NCBI RefSeq assembly: GCF_009797935.1 | Contig: NZ_VOLC01000007.1 | Span: 1 to 64,000 of the forward strand | Length of the DNA stretch: 64,000 nucleotides | From: Lunatibacter salilacus | GTDB lineage: Bacteria; Bacteroidota; Bacteroidia; Cytophagales; Cyclobacteriaceae | Reading direction: 5' to 3' | Made by a program: the position numbers and the translations under genes | The notes under the pieces: generated by a model | Database searches by the model: none | Seen by the model: the letters and a program-made list of their open reading frames with translations, nothing else | What the model was told of the DNA's origin: nothing | In this document: one piece after another, positions 17,501 through 27,289 of the stretch | How the letters are laid out: each line of letters begins with the position of its first letter | Numbering within the stretch: position 1 is the stretch's first letter

Positions 17501-17738
17501 TATAGCTAAACTCCAATACCTCGGTTCCCGCTGGAACTGATATGGTATACGCCCCCTCAAGATCTGTCACTGTACCTGTGGTGGTACCCTGAACCAATAC
17601 ACTTACTCCGGGAAGCGGGCTCCCGTCATCTTGGGAGGTCACCTTTCCTGTCACACTTATATCCTGTGCCCAGAGGTGGCAAACGGAAAATAAGCAGAGC
17701 ATACATATTACCAAAAATTTGGTATAGCCTTTTTTCAT
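14577..17738 (-). CDS. SusC/RagA-family TonB-dependent outer-membrane transporter
   Basis: 1053 residues. Signal peptide ending HLWAQ, then a carboxypeptidase-D-like plug extension (VTGKVTSQDDGSPLPGVSV, DLEGAYTISVPAG), a TonB-box region (LSEVVVTAFG), the plug domain (PNMVDALNAKVAGVQV, VLKGPAATALYG, VIITTKKG), and a long 22-strand barrel ending in an aromatic-free ...GLSLTAGF terminus. It imports a ligand across the outer membrane with energy from TonB-ExbBD. First gene of the susC-susD-lipoprotein unit. No sigma/anti-sigma or hybrid sensor gene is adjacent, so regulation is not evident. Confidence 0.95.
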   Translation of the reverse strand: MKKGYTKFLVICMLCLFSVCHLWAQDISVTGKVTSQDDGSPLPGVSVLVQGTTTGTVTDLEGAYTISVPAGTEVLEFSYIGFKRQAVQLRDRSTVNVALVPDISQLSEVVVTAFGIEQEKKSLISATQEVKGRELFLSREPNMVDALNAKVAGVQVTRQGGSAGAASSIVIRGMSSISGENQPLFVVDGVPIDNSFRSNSRSASVDVPNRAIDINPNDIESINVLKGPAATALYGLQAGSGAVIITTKKGSRSETQNVAVNFSSNLSVDRIMNNFPGQMTYAQGDRGLYTRGTFGHFGPPLSTLRFDGSNNALDNPRGNLVDMNDPSAIASGEMMPVNNQDAFYRDGVTWDNNISISAGNKHSSFFISAGDYSQSGIIPENQYNRRTFRVTAETSVNDKLRITGSAFYAHSTSARFGRGDNFADVVQGTIRTPPSFDNAAGYTLPNGQQRSFRNNSPDNPFWTVNNNPYTDEVNRILGYIQANYDVTPWLNIMYRLGTDVASDKRKQQWAVGSFGGDALPGGRVLQDTYNDRILNSDLVITAKKEVGDFNLNWMVGNNYFSRNNERQYYDGRNLAIPGLYNISNVQSNLVQIQNLDRKKTGAVFSRVSVDYKNYLFLEVNGRQEWTSTLPVPNNAFFYGSVGSGFVFSEAFDLDEGFFSFGKLRAAYSEAGRDTDPYRDRTYYNRATVSGVWGGGLVFPLPSNVGAVALSTSAGNPTLRPERNKTWELGGEFRFFDNRLGFDVTYYRERNIDQIIGVSVPGSTGFATQFINAGTIENKGWEIVANVSPVTGRELNWDMLFNFSRNRNIVLDLPVDRIALGGFGNLRPSLIEGEPYGVFYGTGFQRDGQGNVVIGTNGYPLLAQPSDENPSGEVRLGDPTPDLLLGIRNNLNYKNFLLTFLWDIRVGGDVANVTANWMRAQGVAESTTDRGSLVVFRGVMADGTPNTTQVLIDDANYYNANTGNRNIAERFIEDGSWVRLRDVTLSYSFPNALANRLRMKSLNLSAYGRNLLLFTGYSGVDPETNLYGPNSSLGVDAFGTPTTRSAGLSLTAGF

Positions 17739-18089
17739 GCACTTATCGTTTTGGTTAATAATGAGTTTAAATTTCGGAAAAGGCTCTATAAAAACCTAAT
17801 TCTCAAACTAATGGCGTAAACTTAGTTCGTACCCGTATGGTTTCAAAACAATTTGAAATAAAAATTAAATAAATTAGGAATTATCCCATATATAAATAAC
17901 TAAAAATGGGAAATGTCATAAAACAAAACAATAAAAGACAATATTTGACTGAAGTAAACCTATTTATATATGAAAAAAACTCGAAATAGGATTTCAAACA
18001 AAACAGAAATCTTTAAAAAAGGTTTAAATACAAATTAAAAACACTGACAATGCTCGTGAAGATCGATGCAAACGATTTTTGGATGAAAC
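17739..18089. other. Gene-less AT-rich promoter region of susC
   Basis: About 350 bp of very AT-rich sequence upstream of susC on the minus strand and downstream of hppA. No gene seen; presumably holds the susC promoter and leader. Confidence 0.5.
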
Positions 18090-18119
18090 AAAAAAGGCTG
18101 TCAATTGACAGCCTTTTTT
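18090..18119 (-). terminator. Bidirectional terminator next to hppA
   Basis: A perfect 30-bp palindrome: six As, GGCTGTCAA / TTGACAGCC, six Ts. It lies 23 bp past the hppA stop and can act in both directions. Confidence 0.88.
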
Positions 18120-18142
18120 GTTTCACGAAATAAATGGAAGAA

Positions 18143-20365
18143 TTAATTGACTTCAAGTATTTCCACGGCCGTTACCGGACTTGGGTCTATATGGACGATT
18201 TTCTCCACGGGAGCTTTTGCTGGATTTGTAGCAATGCCCAGTGGGCTAACTCCCGGAATAAACGGAGCTATTACTATAGATACTATAGATGACAGTTTGA
18301 TCAAAATATTCATAGATGGGCCTGAAGTATCCTTGAATGGATCACCCACCGTATCTCCCGTAACGGAGGCCTTATGCGGTTCAGAGCCCTTGTAGTACAT
18401 CTCGCCATTGATCTCCACTCCTTTTTCAAAGGATTTTTTCGCATTATCCCAAGCACCTCCGGCATTGTTTTGGAAAATACCCATCAGTACACCGGATACC
18501 GTAACACCTGCCAGGAAACCTCCCAATACTTCATGTCCAAATAAAAAGCCCACTACTATAGGTGATAATAAGGCAATGGCGCCTGGGGCTACCATCTCAC
18601 GAATGGAGGCCTTGGTAGAAATCTCGACACATTTTTCGTAGTCCGGCTTATTTTTGTATTCCATGATTCCCGGAATCTCTTTAAATTGCCTTCTTACTTC
18701 ATTTACCATATCCATGGCCGCTCTACCAACGGCAGCAATGGCCAATGAAGAAAATATAAATGGAATCATCGCGCCAACAAAAAGGCCCGACAACACATCC
18801 GCTTTATAAATATCAATTGAATTAATTCCCGCAATACCTACATAAGCGGCAAATAATGCCAATGCGGTTAGTGCCGCAGAGGCAATGGCAAATCCTTTAC
18901 CGGCAGCAGCCGTGGTATTGCCAACCGCATCCAAAATATCCGTTCTCTCCCTAACTTCTTTGGGCAAACCAGCCATCTCAGCTATTCCGCCTGCATTGTC
19001 CGCAATGGGACCAAAAGCATCAATCGCCAACTGCATGGCAGTAGTTGCCATCATACCGGCGGCGGCTATAGCTACACCGTAAAGCCCTGCCGCCAAATAG
19101 GAAGTAAATATACCACCTGCTAGCACCAGTATTGGTAAAACAGTAGATTCCATACCTACGGCCAGACCGCCGATGATATTCGTCGCATGTCCTGTGGAGG
19201 ACTGCTTGATGATGGAATTAACAGGTCTTCGGCCCATTGCGGTATAATATTCCGTGATAATACTCATTAGAGCTCCAACGATCAATCCGATAAAAACAGC
19301 AGCAAAAACTCCCATTTTGGTAAATACTACTGTCTGATCACGCATCATGACCAATTCCCCCTCGGGCAACATATAATCAATAAGGAAATAGGATGCAGCT
19401 ACTGTCAGCAACATAGAAATCCAATTTCCTTTATTCAATGCATTTTGAACACTCCCGTTATCATCAGCGATTTTTACAAATACGGTACCTACTATAGAAA
19501 ATATCAATCCCATACCGGCAATTACCAAAGGGAGTAAAATAGGAGCAATTCCTCCAAGGTTGTCATCGGAAATAATTTCTCTTCCCAATACCATAGAGGC
19601 CAAGATGGTTGCCACATAGGATCCGAACAAATCAGCACCCATTCCAGCTACGTCTCCCACGTTATCACCGACGTTATCTGCAATGGTTGCCGGATTGCGT
19701 ACATCATCCTCAGGAATACCTGCTTCAACTTTTCCTACCAAGTCAGCACCAACGTCTGCCGCTTTGGTATAAATACCTCCACCAACGCGGGCAAAAAGCG
19801 CAATCGATTCAGCACCTAAAGAAAAGCCCGCTAAGACTTCCAGCGCGGTAACCATTTCATGGCCATTGACATCGCCGCCTTGAGAGGTGACAAACATGTA
19901 ATAAAACACAATAAACAGTGAACCCATTCCCAGCACCGCCAACCCGGCCACGCCCAAGCCCATTACTGACCCTCCCGTAAAGGATACATTAAGCGCATCT
20001 TTCAGGCTGGTTTTGGCCGCCTGCGTAGTTCTTACATTGGCTTTGGTGGCTATCTTCATACCGAGATATCCGGCAAAAGCCGAAGAAACTGCCCCTATCA
20101 AAAATGCGATAGCTATCACCGGACTGGAATGCTCTAACAAGGTGCCGGACCATCCCAAGATAATGGCTGCTATCACGACAAAATAAAACATTACTTTCCA
20201 TTCTGCTTTCAAAAAAGACATGGCTCCTTTGGCGATATACCCCGCTAACTCCACCATATTCTCTTCTCCGGTAGGCTGTTTGCTTACCCAAGCCGATTTT
20301 ACAGCCATCACCAGAAGGCCAATAATCCCCAGAACGGGGACCAAATAAAGAAATACTTGTTCCAT
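18143..20365 (-). CDS. hppA: Membrane-bound ion-translocating pyrophosphatase
   Basis: 740 residues with about 16 hydrophobic helices. The catalytic loop reads [18 protein letters not shown] followed by [15 protein letters not shown], the substrate-binding signature of the family. The motif [14 protein letters not shown] carries Ala rather than Lys at the position that separates potassium-dependent from potassium-independent enzymes, so this one is predicted to need K+ and could pump H+ or Na+; the sequence alone does not settle the ion. It couples pyrophosphate hydrolysis in the cytoplasm to ion export. Transcribed alone with its own terminator. Confidence 0.95.
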   Translation of the reverse strand: MEQVFLYLVPVLGIIGLLVMAVKSAWVSKQPTGEENMVELAGYIAKGAMSFLKAEWKVMFYFVVIAAIILGWSGTLLEHSSPVIAIAFLIGAVSSAFAGYLGMKIATKANVRTTQAAKTSLKDALNVSFTGGSVMGLGVAGLAVLGMGSLFIVFYYMFVTSQGGDVNGHEMVTALEVLAGFSLGAESIALFARVGGGIYTKAADVGADLVGKVEAGIPEDDVRNPATIADNVGDNVGDVAGMGADLFGSYVATILASMVLGREIISDDNLGGIAPILLPLVIAGMGLIFSIVGTVFVKIADDNGSVQNALNKGNWISMLLTVAASYFLIDYMLPEGELVMMRDQTVVFTKMGVFAAVFIGLIVGALMSIITEYYTAMGRRPVNSIIKQSSTGHATNIIGGLAVGMESTVLPILVLAGGIFTSYLAAGLYGVAIAAAGMMATTAMQLAIDAFGPIADNAGGIAEMAGLPKEVRERTDILDAVGNTTAAAGKGFAIASAALTALALFAAYVGIAGINSIDIYKADVLSGLFVGAMIPFIFSSLAIAAVGRAAMDMVNEVRRQFKEIPGIMEYKNKPDYEKCVEISTKASIREMVAPGAIALLSPIVVGFLFGHEVLGGFLAGVTVSGVLMGIFQNNAGGAWDNAKKSFEKGVEINGEMYYKGSEPHKASVTGDTVGDPFKDTSGPSMNILIKLSSIVSIVIAPFIPGVSPLGIATNPAKAPVEKIVHIDPSPVTAVEILEVN

Positions 20366-20583
20366 AATGACTAGTTAAAGAAAGTTTTAAAATTTTAACA
20401 TCCGACAAATATATTATTATTCGTTATGTCTGCAATAAAGAAATGATTTAAATGGAATCTGTTGACCTAAAAGTGCCTTAAATGCATGGTACCAAATAAA
20501 AACAGGACCCTCATAGTGAAAAGATACTATTTCTTCCTGAAAATCGGCAGTTACCGATTAAAAGGAGAAAGGCAAAAAATCAC

Positions 20584-20618
20584 AAAAAAAAACCTGCCCG
20601 GAAATACCCGGACAGGTT
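20584..20618 (-). terminator. Terminator of the OsmC-family gene
   Basis: Minus-strand stem AACCTGTCCGGG / CCGGGCAGGTT (20591-20618) followed by a run of Ts, 21 bp past the stop codon. Confidence 0.82.
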
Positions 20619-20639
20619 CTAAATGCATCTGTGCTATTA

Positions 20640-21080
20640 TTAAGACGAGAAGGAAATATTCAGACTAATCGGAACGGCCTTTAGTGCCTTGCTAACGGGG
20701 CAATTTTCCTTTGCCACATTGGCCAATTTGGTAAACTGTTCCTCATCCATCCCTGATACTTTTCCCTTTAGATCCAAGACGATGCCCGTAATGGCAAATC
20801 CTCCTGCTTCCTGTTTTTCGATCGACACGGTAGCCACTGTGTTTAATTCGTCGGCAGTTTTTCCTTCGCCAGCAATCTGGAAACTTAACGCCATATTAAA
20901 GCATCCGGCATGTGCTGCCGCAATTAGTTCCTCCGGATTGGTTCCGGCTTTGCCGTCTTCATTTTCAAAGCGGGTTTTGGCAGAATAGGGAGTTTCATTA
21001 AAAAAACCGCTGGGAGCAGAAAGCGTACCTTTGCCCTCGAGTCCGGTTCCTTTCCAAATAGCTGTTGCTTTTCTTTTCAT
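20640..21080 (-). CDS. OsmC/Ohr-family peroxidase
   Basis: 146 residues, the usual size. The two redox cysteines of the family are present: Cys60 in AAAHAGCFNMAL and Cys127 in KENCPVSKAL. The conserved TNPEELIAAAHAGC block marks the OsmC rather than the Ohr branch. It reduces organic hydroperoxides, probably with a lipoyl or thiol donor, in the cytoplasm. Monocistronic, with a terminator directly downstream. Confidence 0.92.
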   Translation of the reverse strand: MKRKATAIWKGTGLEGKGTLSAPSGFFNETPYSAKTRFENEDGKAGTNPEELIAAAHAGCFNMALSFQIAGEGKTADELNTVATVSIEKQEAGGFAITGIVLDLKGKVSGMDEEQFTKLANVAKENCPVSKALKAVPISLNISFSS

Positions 21081-21149
21081 TTTTTGATTAAGTTATATCG
21101 TGTGTAGTAAAGTTAAAATTATAAATTTTACCTGTAAATAACTAAAATT

Positions 21150-23024
21150 TCAATAGATTTTTAGCCCCACCGTAACCTCCAACTCTACCTCTTCTTCTAA
21201 CAAACTCTCAATCTCCTCTTTTATTTTTAGGATCTGTTGTTGGTCCAGATTTTCTTCGGAAACCAGTTTGATAGCCAGCCTCAGGGGCCTCACCTGCCGT
21301 ACAGAAATATCCCGAAGAATTACATTTTCTATGCGGTGTCCGTTGAGTTCGGAGATAACTGCTTTTTCCTTGACCATATCCATAAATCCAAAGAAAAGTG
21401 GCATGCTGATCAATCCTACGATAAACAGCGCATATAAAATCCCTTTTCGCGCCAACCTAAATGGACTGAATCCTAAAAACAGAAAGGCCATGGCAGCCGC
21501 CAAGACCATACCGGCCAGATTTGTCATCAACAATAGCAAGGCTCCTGAGAAAATACCCCAATCACCCCAACCCAACCCAATTCCGGAAACCGCCAGCGGA
21601 GGCACCAAGGCCACGGCTATTGCAACGCCAGCCAAGGTTTTAGCTACCTCTTCCTTGGCATGAGCATAGGCACCCGCAACTCCTGAACCTACCGCCACAC
21701 CTAGATCTAACAAATTGGGCCGGACCCGGGCCATTATTTCATCATTGGGAATATTTAGCGGTGTAAGCCATGTGATAAATACCGCACATAGGTATGCAAA
21801 TGACATCCCCCACAAAATGGCCTGAAAGCTGCCAACGATAAGCTTGCGGTCCTGTCTTAAAACTCCCATAGCCATAGATATGATGGGGGCCATTAATGGT
21901 GCCAAAATCATCGCACCAATAATTACGGGGGAAGAATTCCCAAACAAGCCCAAGGTTGCAATAAACGTTGAAAGTACCATCAACACCAAAAAACTGCTGC
22001 TTGCTTTCGCATTTGCCCGCAAAACCGTAAGCAATTCTTTGAACTCCTCCGTTGAGGCATGATTAATAAATGGCAATGGCCTGCCAACAAGTTCATCCCG
22101 AGCTTCTCCCCGGGGAAGAATTTCCACTTTATAGACATCCTTCACGGATGGTGTCTTCTCTACCGACAAATACTTTCCAGGCACAATCCGAATAACCTTA
22201 GGCAATACTTCCAATTCCAATTCTTGGGAGCTCAACAACGTACCGTCTAAGGTGTAGCTAATGGGTTCGTCACTAAGAATTTTAATAGATCCAGTCTTTA
22301 TATGCCCTGCAAAGGGTGGCAGTTGATTTGATTTTTGTAAACGAAATAAACTGGTAATACCAAACCAAAGTAACCCAGTGATACTGCGGGGTGCCAATGC
22401 AATGACGTGCATGCGCCCATCGTTTATATATGAATCTTCAAGTACCCTTCTACTCAGCAGGCTGCTTTGCCCATGTTGCACGATGACCATGCCTAGGCAT
22501 GCTGTATTTAATGGTTTTCGGTCTTTCATTTCAAGGGTGAATAAATGGGCACGCAAGACCCGAAAGAATCCAAACAAATACCCAATTCTTTCCCAAAACT
22601 TACCCCAAGCCGTTTCCTGAATAGACCCGGTCATAATGCTAAATGACTCCCCGATAACCAGCGAATTGAACACAGGTCTCCCGTTTGCCATCAGCAGGTC
22701 GATATCCATACTTTCTTCAACTGCCAATAAATGTTCTAATGAAGATTTCAATTTTCCTTCCACACCAAACCCCTGTCTGGCCTGAACCATCTTGGGATGT
22801 GGTAAGAGGCCGAGCCGCCAGTTATTTTCCATGGCAATGGGAAGTAGCTCCTTCAACTGGTCATCCGACAAGTAGGTAAGCACAAAATCTTCCATCCCCA
22901 GCTCGACAATAAGGTCATTGTTGAAGGGCAATTTCAATTTTAACTGTTCTTGTAAAGCAGGCACAATGACCTCTTCTACTTGCTCGATTTCCTTTTCATC
23001 GAAGAGTAATACAATGCTTTTCAT
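21150..23024 (-). CDS. DUF389 (TIGR00341) membrane protein with lipid-kinase-like N-terminal half
   Basis: 624 residues in two parts. Residues ~1-300 are soluble; the stretch MHVIALAPRSITGLLWFG ... IKILSDEPISYTLDGTLL ... LELEVLPKVIRIVPG looks like the C-terminal beta domain of diacylglycerol/sphingosine kinases, where a DGE-type loop precedes a closing PxxxxxxVP strand. Residues ~335-560 hold the DUF389 membrane region (SSPVIIGAMILAPLMAPI, GVAIAVALVPPLAVSG). The last ~60 residues form a soluble acidic domain (EIESLLEEEVELEVTVG). The kinase ATP site GGDGT is not visible, so catalysis is doubtful. Function unknown; a lipid-sensing membrane protein is one reading. Confidence 0.75.
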   Translation of the reverse strand: MKSIVLLFDEKEIEQVEEVIVPALQEQLKLKLPFNNDLIVELGMEDFVLTYLSDDQLKELLPIAMENNWRLGLLPHPKMVQARQGFGVEGKLKSSLEHLLAVEESMDIDLLMANGRPVFNSLVIGESFSIMTGSIQETAWGKFWERIGYLFGFFRVLRAHLFTLEMKDRKPLNTACLGMVIVQHGQSSLLSRRVLEDSYINDGRMHVIALAPRSITGLLWFGITSLFRLQKSNQLPPFAGHIKTGSIKILSDEPISYTLDGTLLSSQELELEVLPKVIRIVPGKYLSVEKTPSVKDVYKVEILPRGEARDELVGRPLPFINHASTEEFKELLTVLRANAKASSSFLVLMVLSTFIATLGLFGNSSPVIIGAMILAPLMAPIISMAMGVLRQDRKLIVGSFQAILWGMSFAYLCAVFITWLTPLNIPNDEIMARVRPNLLDLGVAVGSGVAGAYAHAKEEVAKTLAGVAIAVALVPPLAVSGIGLGWGDWGIFSGALLLLMTNLAGMVLAAAMAFLFLGFSPFRLARKGILYALFIVGLISMPLFFGFMDMVKEKAVISELNGHRIENVILRDISVRQVRPLRLAIKLVSEENLDQQQILKIKEEIESLLEEEVELEVTVGLKIY

Positions 23025-23173
23025 AAAAATCAGTTTTTCCTTAAGGTTTTGAAGCAGGGTTACTTCCTATAATTTGCACCATAGGTACTAACTGCGATTT
23101 TTTAACTTGACTCATTTCATCGCTCTCTACAGAGGGATGGTTATAACTGTTTATAAAGAAAAAGCACCATTGA

Positions 23174-26100
23174 TCAGATAGATTCCTCCATCAATTTTCC
23201 AAGGATCTGTATGGCCGCTTCCCCGAGGTTGGTTCCGGGACCGAACACGGCGCTTACTCCTTTTTCCATCAGAAATGCGTGGTCTTTTGGAGGTATTACT
23301 CCTCCCGCAACAACCATGATGTCGGACCGGCCCAATTCTCTTAGGATATCAATCAGGGCCGGCACCAAGGTTTTATGCCCACCTGCCAGGGAGGAGACGC
23401 CTACCACATGCACATCATTGTCTGTTGCCTGACGGGCTACTTCCTCGGGAGTCTGAAAAAGGGGGCCAATATCCACGTCAAAGCCAAGATCCGAAAACCC
23501 ACTCGCAATAATCTTCGCGCCCCGATCATGCCCATCCTGACCTATCTTAGCTACCAACATGCGTGGCCTCCTTCCCTCCAAAGCCGCAAATTCATCTGAT
23601 TTTTGTTGCGCCTTTTTGACCAGGGAAGAATCACCGGATTCACCAGCATATGCTCCTGACAAGACCCGGGTAGTGGCTTTATGCCTTCCAAAACTCTTTT
23701 CCATAGCTTCCGATATTTCACCCAAGGTAGCTCTCTCTCTTGCTGCCTCAATGGCCAATGCCAACAAATTTCCAGAATTAGCAATTCCCGCCGCTGTGAT
23801 CGCTTCCAATTTCTCTGCCACCTTTTTCGGATCACGAATACGCCTTACCTCCTCCAACTTGGTAAGCTGTGTCTCCCGCACCTGGTCATTGTCCACCTCT
23901 AACAGGTCAAAATCCTCGCCGTCCTTTTGCTTATATCGGTTGACGCCAACTATTATGTCCTTCCCTCCATCAATTCTTGCCTGTTTTTTCGCCGCCGATT
24001 CCTCTATTCGCAATTTAGGTACCCCTTTTTCTATAGCATTTGGCATTCCGCCCAGCGCCTCTATTTCCTCTAGATGCTTTTCGGCCCTTTTGATCAAATT
24101 ACCCGTCAGGTATTCCAGATAATAAGAACCCGCCCAAGGATCAATGGTTTGCGTCAAGCCGGATTCCTGCTGCAAAAAGAGCTGGGTGTCTCTGGCAATT
24201 TTAGCGGAAAACGGTGTGGGTAAAGCCATAGCCTCATCGAAGGAGTTTGTATGCAGGGACTGAGTATGTCCCAAGACCGCCGCCAATGCCTCCACGGTAG
24301 TTCGGGCTATATTGTTCAAGGGATCCTGCTGTGTCAGTGACCATCCGGAAGTCTGGCAATGGGTCCTCAATGCCATGGATTTGTCACGTTTGGCTCCCAT
24401 GCTTTTCATAAGTTTTGCCCAAAGCACCCGCCCGGCTCTTAGCTTGGCAATTTCCATAAAATGGTTCATCCCAATTGCCCAGAAAAAAGATAATCTGGGT
24501 GCAAACGCATCAATGTCCAAACCGGCTTCTATCCCTGCCTTTACATAGGCAAGCCCATCGGCCAGTGTATAAGCCAATTCCAAATCCGCAGAGGCCCCTG
24601 CCTCATGCATGTGGTATCCGGAGATGGATATGGAATTGAATTTGGGCATGAACTCTGCGGTATACCGAAAAATATCCGCAACGATCCGCATGGATGGAGC
24701 CGGGGGATAGATGTAGGTATTCCGGACCATAAATTCTTTTAATATATCGTTTTGAATGGTCCCAGTAAGCTTGTCAGCAGAGACGCCTTGCTCCTCCGCC
24801 GCCACTACAAAGAAGGCTAGAATTGGAATTACGGCTCCGTTCATGGTCATGGAAACTGACATCTGATCCAAGGGAATCCCATCAAAAAGCACCTTCATAT
24901 CCTCTACCGTATCAATTGCTACTCCTGCCTTGCCCACGTCTCCGGTTACTCGTGGATGGTCGGAATCGTAGCCTCTGTGGGTCGGTAAATCAAAGGCCAC
25001 GGATAAACCCTTCTGCCCTGCTGTCAAATTGTGCCGGTAGAATTTATTGGATTCCTCGGCGGTTGAAAAACCCGCATATTGCCTGATGGTCCAGGGACGA
25101 GTCAGGTACATGGACGCATAGGGGCCCCGTAAAAACGGAGGAACCCCGGCAATGGAGTCCAGAAAGGTGAATACGCTGATATCAGCTATCTTGAATTGGG
25201 AGTGAATCGGAATTCCCTCCGGGCTTTCCCATGTGGTTCCGGTATTCTCCACGTCTTTCGAAGGTTGGAATTCCTTCCAAACGAACCCCTCAATATGTTT
25301 TTTCAAAAGGGGGATGGTTTGCCTGATGATCGCATCGACGAGGTTTTCCAACAAAAACGCCCCAGCCAAAGGATCATTGACCTTGTCCAGATAGGCTTCG
25401 TCCTTTAAAAGCAAACTGATAGAGCGGGCGATCCTATTTGCAAATGAAATGGGTTTTTTCCCTTGAAAATCAACTGGCCGAATCAGGATGCCGTCCGCAC
25501 TTCCCAACACGGCGGCCACCGACGCCGATGTTAGGCTGATAAGGGTTTTATAGGGATCTTGATTTTCTTTACCATGCGCAAGAGGTAAAGCCATCAAATA
25601 AAAATCTCTTGGCAAAAAATTAATTCGGTAGTGGGAAGCAAAATGGGAATAGATTATCTTTATAGCCCTTAGCTTGGCTATTTGTGAGGTAAAATGAGAC
25701 CCAACCGGGGATTGGTACCAGAAGTTATTGAAAATTTCAACCGGGTAATAGCTGCTTTTCAACGTTTCCGTTAATCGGACCATTTTTCCAATCAAGAAAT
25801 CTACTTCATTTAGAATGCCGCCGGATTGAGAAGCCTCTATCCCCAGACATCTAAATTCAGGAAAAGCCATCCATTCCCCAAAAACAGAGTCTTCTGACAT
25901 TCTTTTGAAGAGATCATCCTCAAGTTGTTCTTTCCGCCATATAAATCCACCCTTGATTTTTTCAGAGTTATACTCTTCTTTTCGGAGATATTCCAAGAAA
26001 TTACGCATACCGTGTTCCGCATCCGAAGAAAAAGCTATCCAAATTGATATATACTCCACTGAAACTCCCTGTAGAAGCTTACTCCAGTCCACTGATCCGG

Positions 26101-26443
26101 ATAGATTCAGATAAAGGCTATCTGCCCCCCCGTTTAACGCCTCCAGGATTTCCAGATTTGCCTCACTTTCGCTTTCCACAGAAATAGGTGCCAAATTATC
26201 CCAGTCCCGTGGGCGTTGGGTCTCTTCGGAGTAGTTCCGATTTAACATATTATCAAATACCTTCAAGGAATCCACTGCTTCTGCAGCAATATAAAAAGGG
26301 CGAATGTCAAGATCCTTTTCCAACTTTATGGTCAGCGCACTTTCTGGCAAGCCTTCTCGTTGGATCAGCCCCAACCAGTCCTTTTTTGTCTTTTCCGCAA
26401 ACCACTCTTTGGCATTTTTTGTCATAGGTATATTTATCCGCAT
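23174..26443 (-). CDS. Single-chain methylmalonyl-CoA mutase (MutA-MutB fusion)
   Basis: 1089 residues. Residues 1 to ~385 resemble the small subunit catalytic barrel (for example [26 protein letters not shown]) but without that subunit's cobalamin-like domain. From ~403 ([15 protein letters not shown]) to the end is a complete large subunit: [35 protein letters not shown], and the B12 domain with [10 protein letters not shown] (the DxHxxG cobalt-ligating motif) near 960. It interconverts succinyl-CoA and methylmalonyl-CoA with adenosylcobalamin. Usually the two halves are adjacent genes (mutA, mutB). An internal start at 26425 is possible. No epimerase or MeaB gene is adjacent. Confidence 0.92.
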   Translation of the reverse strand: MRINIPMTKNAKEWFAEKTKKDWLGLIQREGLPESALTIKLEKDLDIRPFYIAAEAVDSLKVFDNMLNRNYSEETQRPRDWDNLAPISVESESEANLEILEALNGGADSLYLNLSGSVDWSKLLQGVSVEYISIWIAFSSDAEHGMRNFLEYLRKEEYNSEKIKGGFIWRKEQLEDDLFKRMSEDSVFGEWMAFPEFRCLGIEASQSGGILNEVDFLIGKMVRLTETLKSSYYPVEIFNNFWYQSPVGSHFTSQIAKLRAIKIIYSHFASHYRINFLPRDFYLMALPLAHGKENQDPYKTLISLTSASVAAVLGSADGILIRPVDFQGKKPISFANRIARSISLLLKDEAYLDKVNDPLAGAFLLENLVDAIIRQTIPLLKKHIEGFVWKEFQPSKDVENTGTTWESPEGIPIHSQFKIADISVFTFLDSIAGVPPFLRGPYASMYLTRPWTIRQYAGFSTAEESNKFYRHNLTAGQKGLSVAFDLPTHRGYDSDHPRVTGDVGKAGVAIDTVEDMKVLFDGIPLDQMSVSMTMNGAVIPILAFFVVAAEEQGVSADKLTGTIQNDILKEFMVRNTYIYPPAPSMRIVADIFRYTAEFMPKFNSISISGYHMHEAGASADLELAYTLADGLAYVKAGIEAGLDIDAFAPRLSFFWAIGMNHFMEIAKLRAGRVLWAKLMKSMGAKRDKSMALRTHCQTSGWSLTQQDPLNNIARTTVEALAAVLGHTQSLHTNSFDEAMALPTPFSAKIARDTQLFLQQESGLTQTIDPWAGSYYLEYLTGNLIKRAEKHLEEIEALGGMPNAIEKGVPKLRIEESAAKKQARIDGGKDIIVGVNRYKQKDGEDFDLLEVDNDQVRETQLTKLEEVRRIRDPKKVAEKLEAITAAGIANSGNLLALAIEAARERATLGEISEAMEKSFGRHKATTRVLSGAYAGESGDSSLVKKAQQKSDEFAALEGRRPRMLVAKIGQDGHDRGAKIIASGFSDLGFDVDIGPLFQTPEEVARQATDNDVHVVGVSSLAGGHKTLVPALIDILRELGRSDIMVVAGGVIPPKDHAFLMEKGVSAVFGPGTNLGEAAIQILGKLMEESI

Positions 26444-26519
26444 CTTTGTAAAAATGCCTTATTCAAAAATAGGGCTTTTGATTGCCAATTCCGATTAATA
26501 GAAAATCAATTTTCCAAGC

Positions 26520-27284
26520 ATGGCTCCACGCTGCAACAAACCTAGGCCTCTTTCCCATTACTATTTGCTTTTTATGCTTCCCCTGATTTTGGGTTGTGGC
26601 AGGTATCAATCAACGGGATATACTGCCGCCATACACCCCGTTTCGGAAAATGCGGCAAGTGATGAAGAGTTGGTTGCTTTCATTAGACCCTTCAAAGAAA
26701 ATCTCGAAAAAGAAATGAATACGGTAATCGGTCAGTCACGGAAGGAGCTAAACACCAAAGGTACCGGGGAAACAACACTTGGGAATTTGGTGGCCGACTT
26801 GCAAAAAGAATTTGCGAAAGAAAAATTTGACACGCAGGTGGATATTTCTGTTATGAATAACGGAGGATTGAGAAACACTCTCCCAGAAGGTGACATAACA
26901 TTAGGTAATATTTATGAACTGTCCCCTTTTGAAAATTACCTGTATCTCTTGGAATTGGATGGGGAAGGTATTGCCGAGTTGGCTACCTATGCGGTTGCTA
27001 AAAAGAACCTGGGCTTGTCCGGATTAACTTTGATTGCCGAAGATAACAAGCTGGTAGCTTTTGAGGTAAACGGAGAAGCCGTTGATCCGGCTAAAAAGTA
27101 TACGGTGGCGATCAATGATTACCTGGCAAATGGTGGAGACTATATGGATTTCCTGCCCGGCAAAACACGCTTAATTGCCTCAGAATACCTGATCCGAGAC
27201 CTGATGATCTACAAAATAAAAGAGCGAAGTAAGGACGGCCTTGTTTTGGACGCGGAAATCGAGGGTAGACAAAAATATAACTGA
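26520..27284 (+). CDS. 5'-nucleotidase C-terminal domain lipoprotein
   Basis: 254 residues. Lipobox ILGC near residue 26, then a stand-alone 5'-nucleotidase C-terminal (substrate-binding) domain: GETTLGNLVADL, VDISVMNNGGLRNTLPEGD, LGNIYELSPFENYLYLLEL, and YTVAINDYLANGGDYMDFL. It lacks the metallophosphatase domain, which is the next gene 5 bp downstream. Together they should form one periplasmic nucleotidase. The gene diverges from the mutase with only 76 bp between. Confidence 0.88.
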   Translation: MAPRCNKPRPLSHYYLLFMLPLILGCGRYQSTGYTAAIHPVSENAASDEELVAFIRPFKENLEKEMNTVIGQSRKELNTKGTGETTLGNLVADLQKEFAKEKFDTQVDISVMNNGGLRNTLPEGDITLGNIYELSPFENYLYLLELDGEGIAELATYAVAKKNLGLSGLTLIAEDNKLVAFEVNGEAVDPAKKYTVAINDYLANGGDYMDFLPGKTRLIASEYLIRDLMIYKIKERSKDGLVLDAEIEGRQKYN

Positions 27285-27289
27285 CACTC

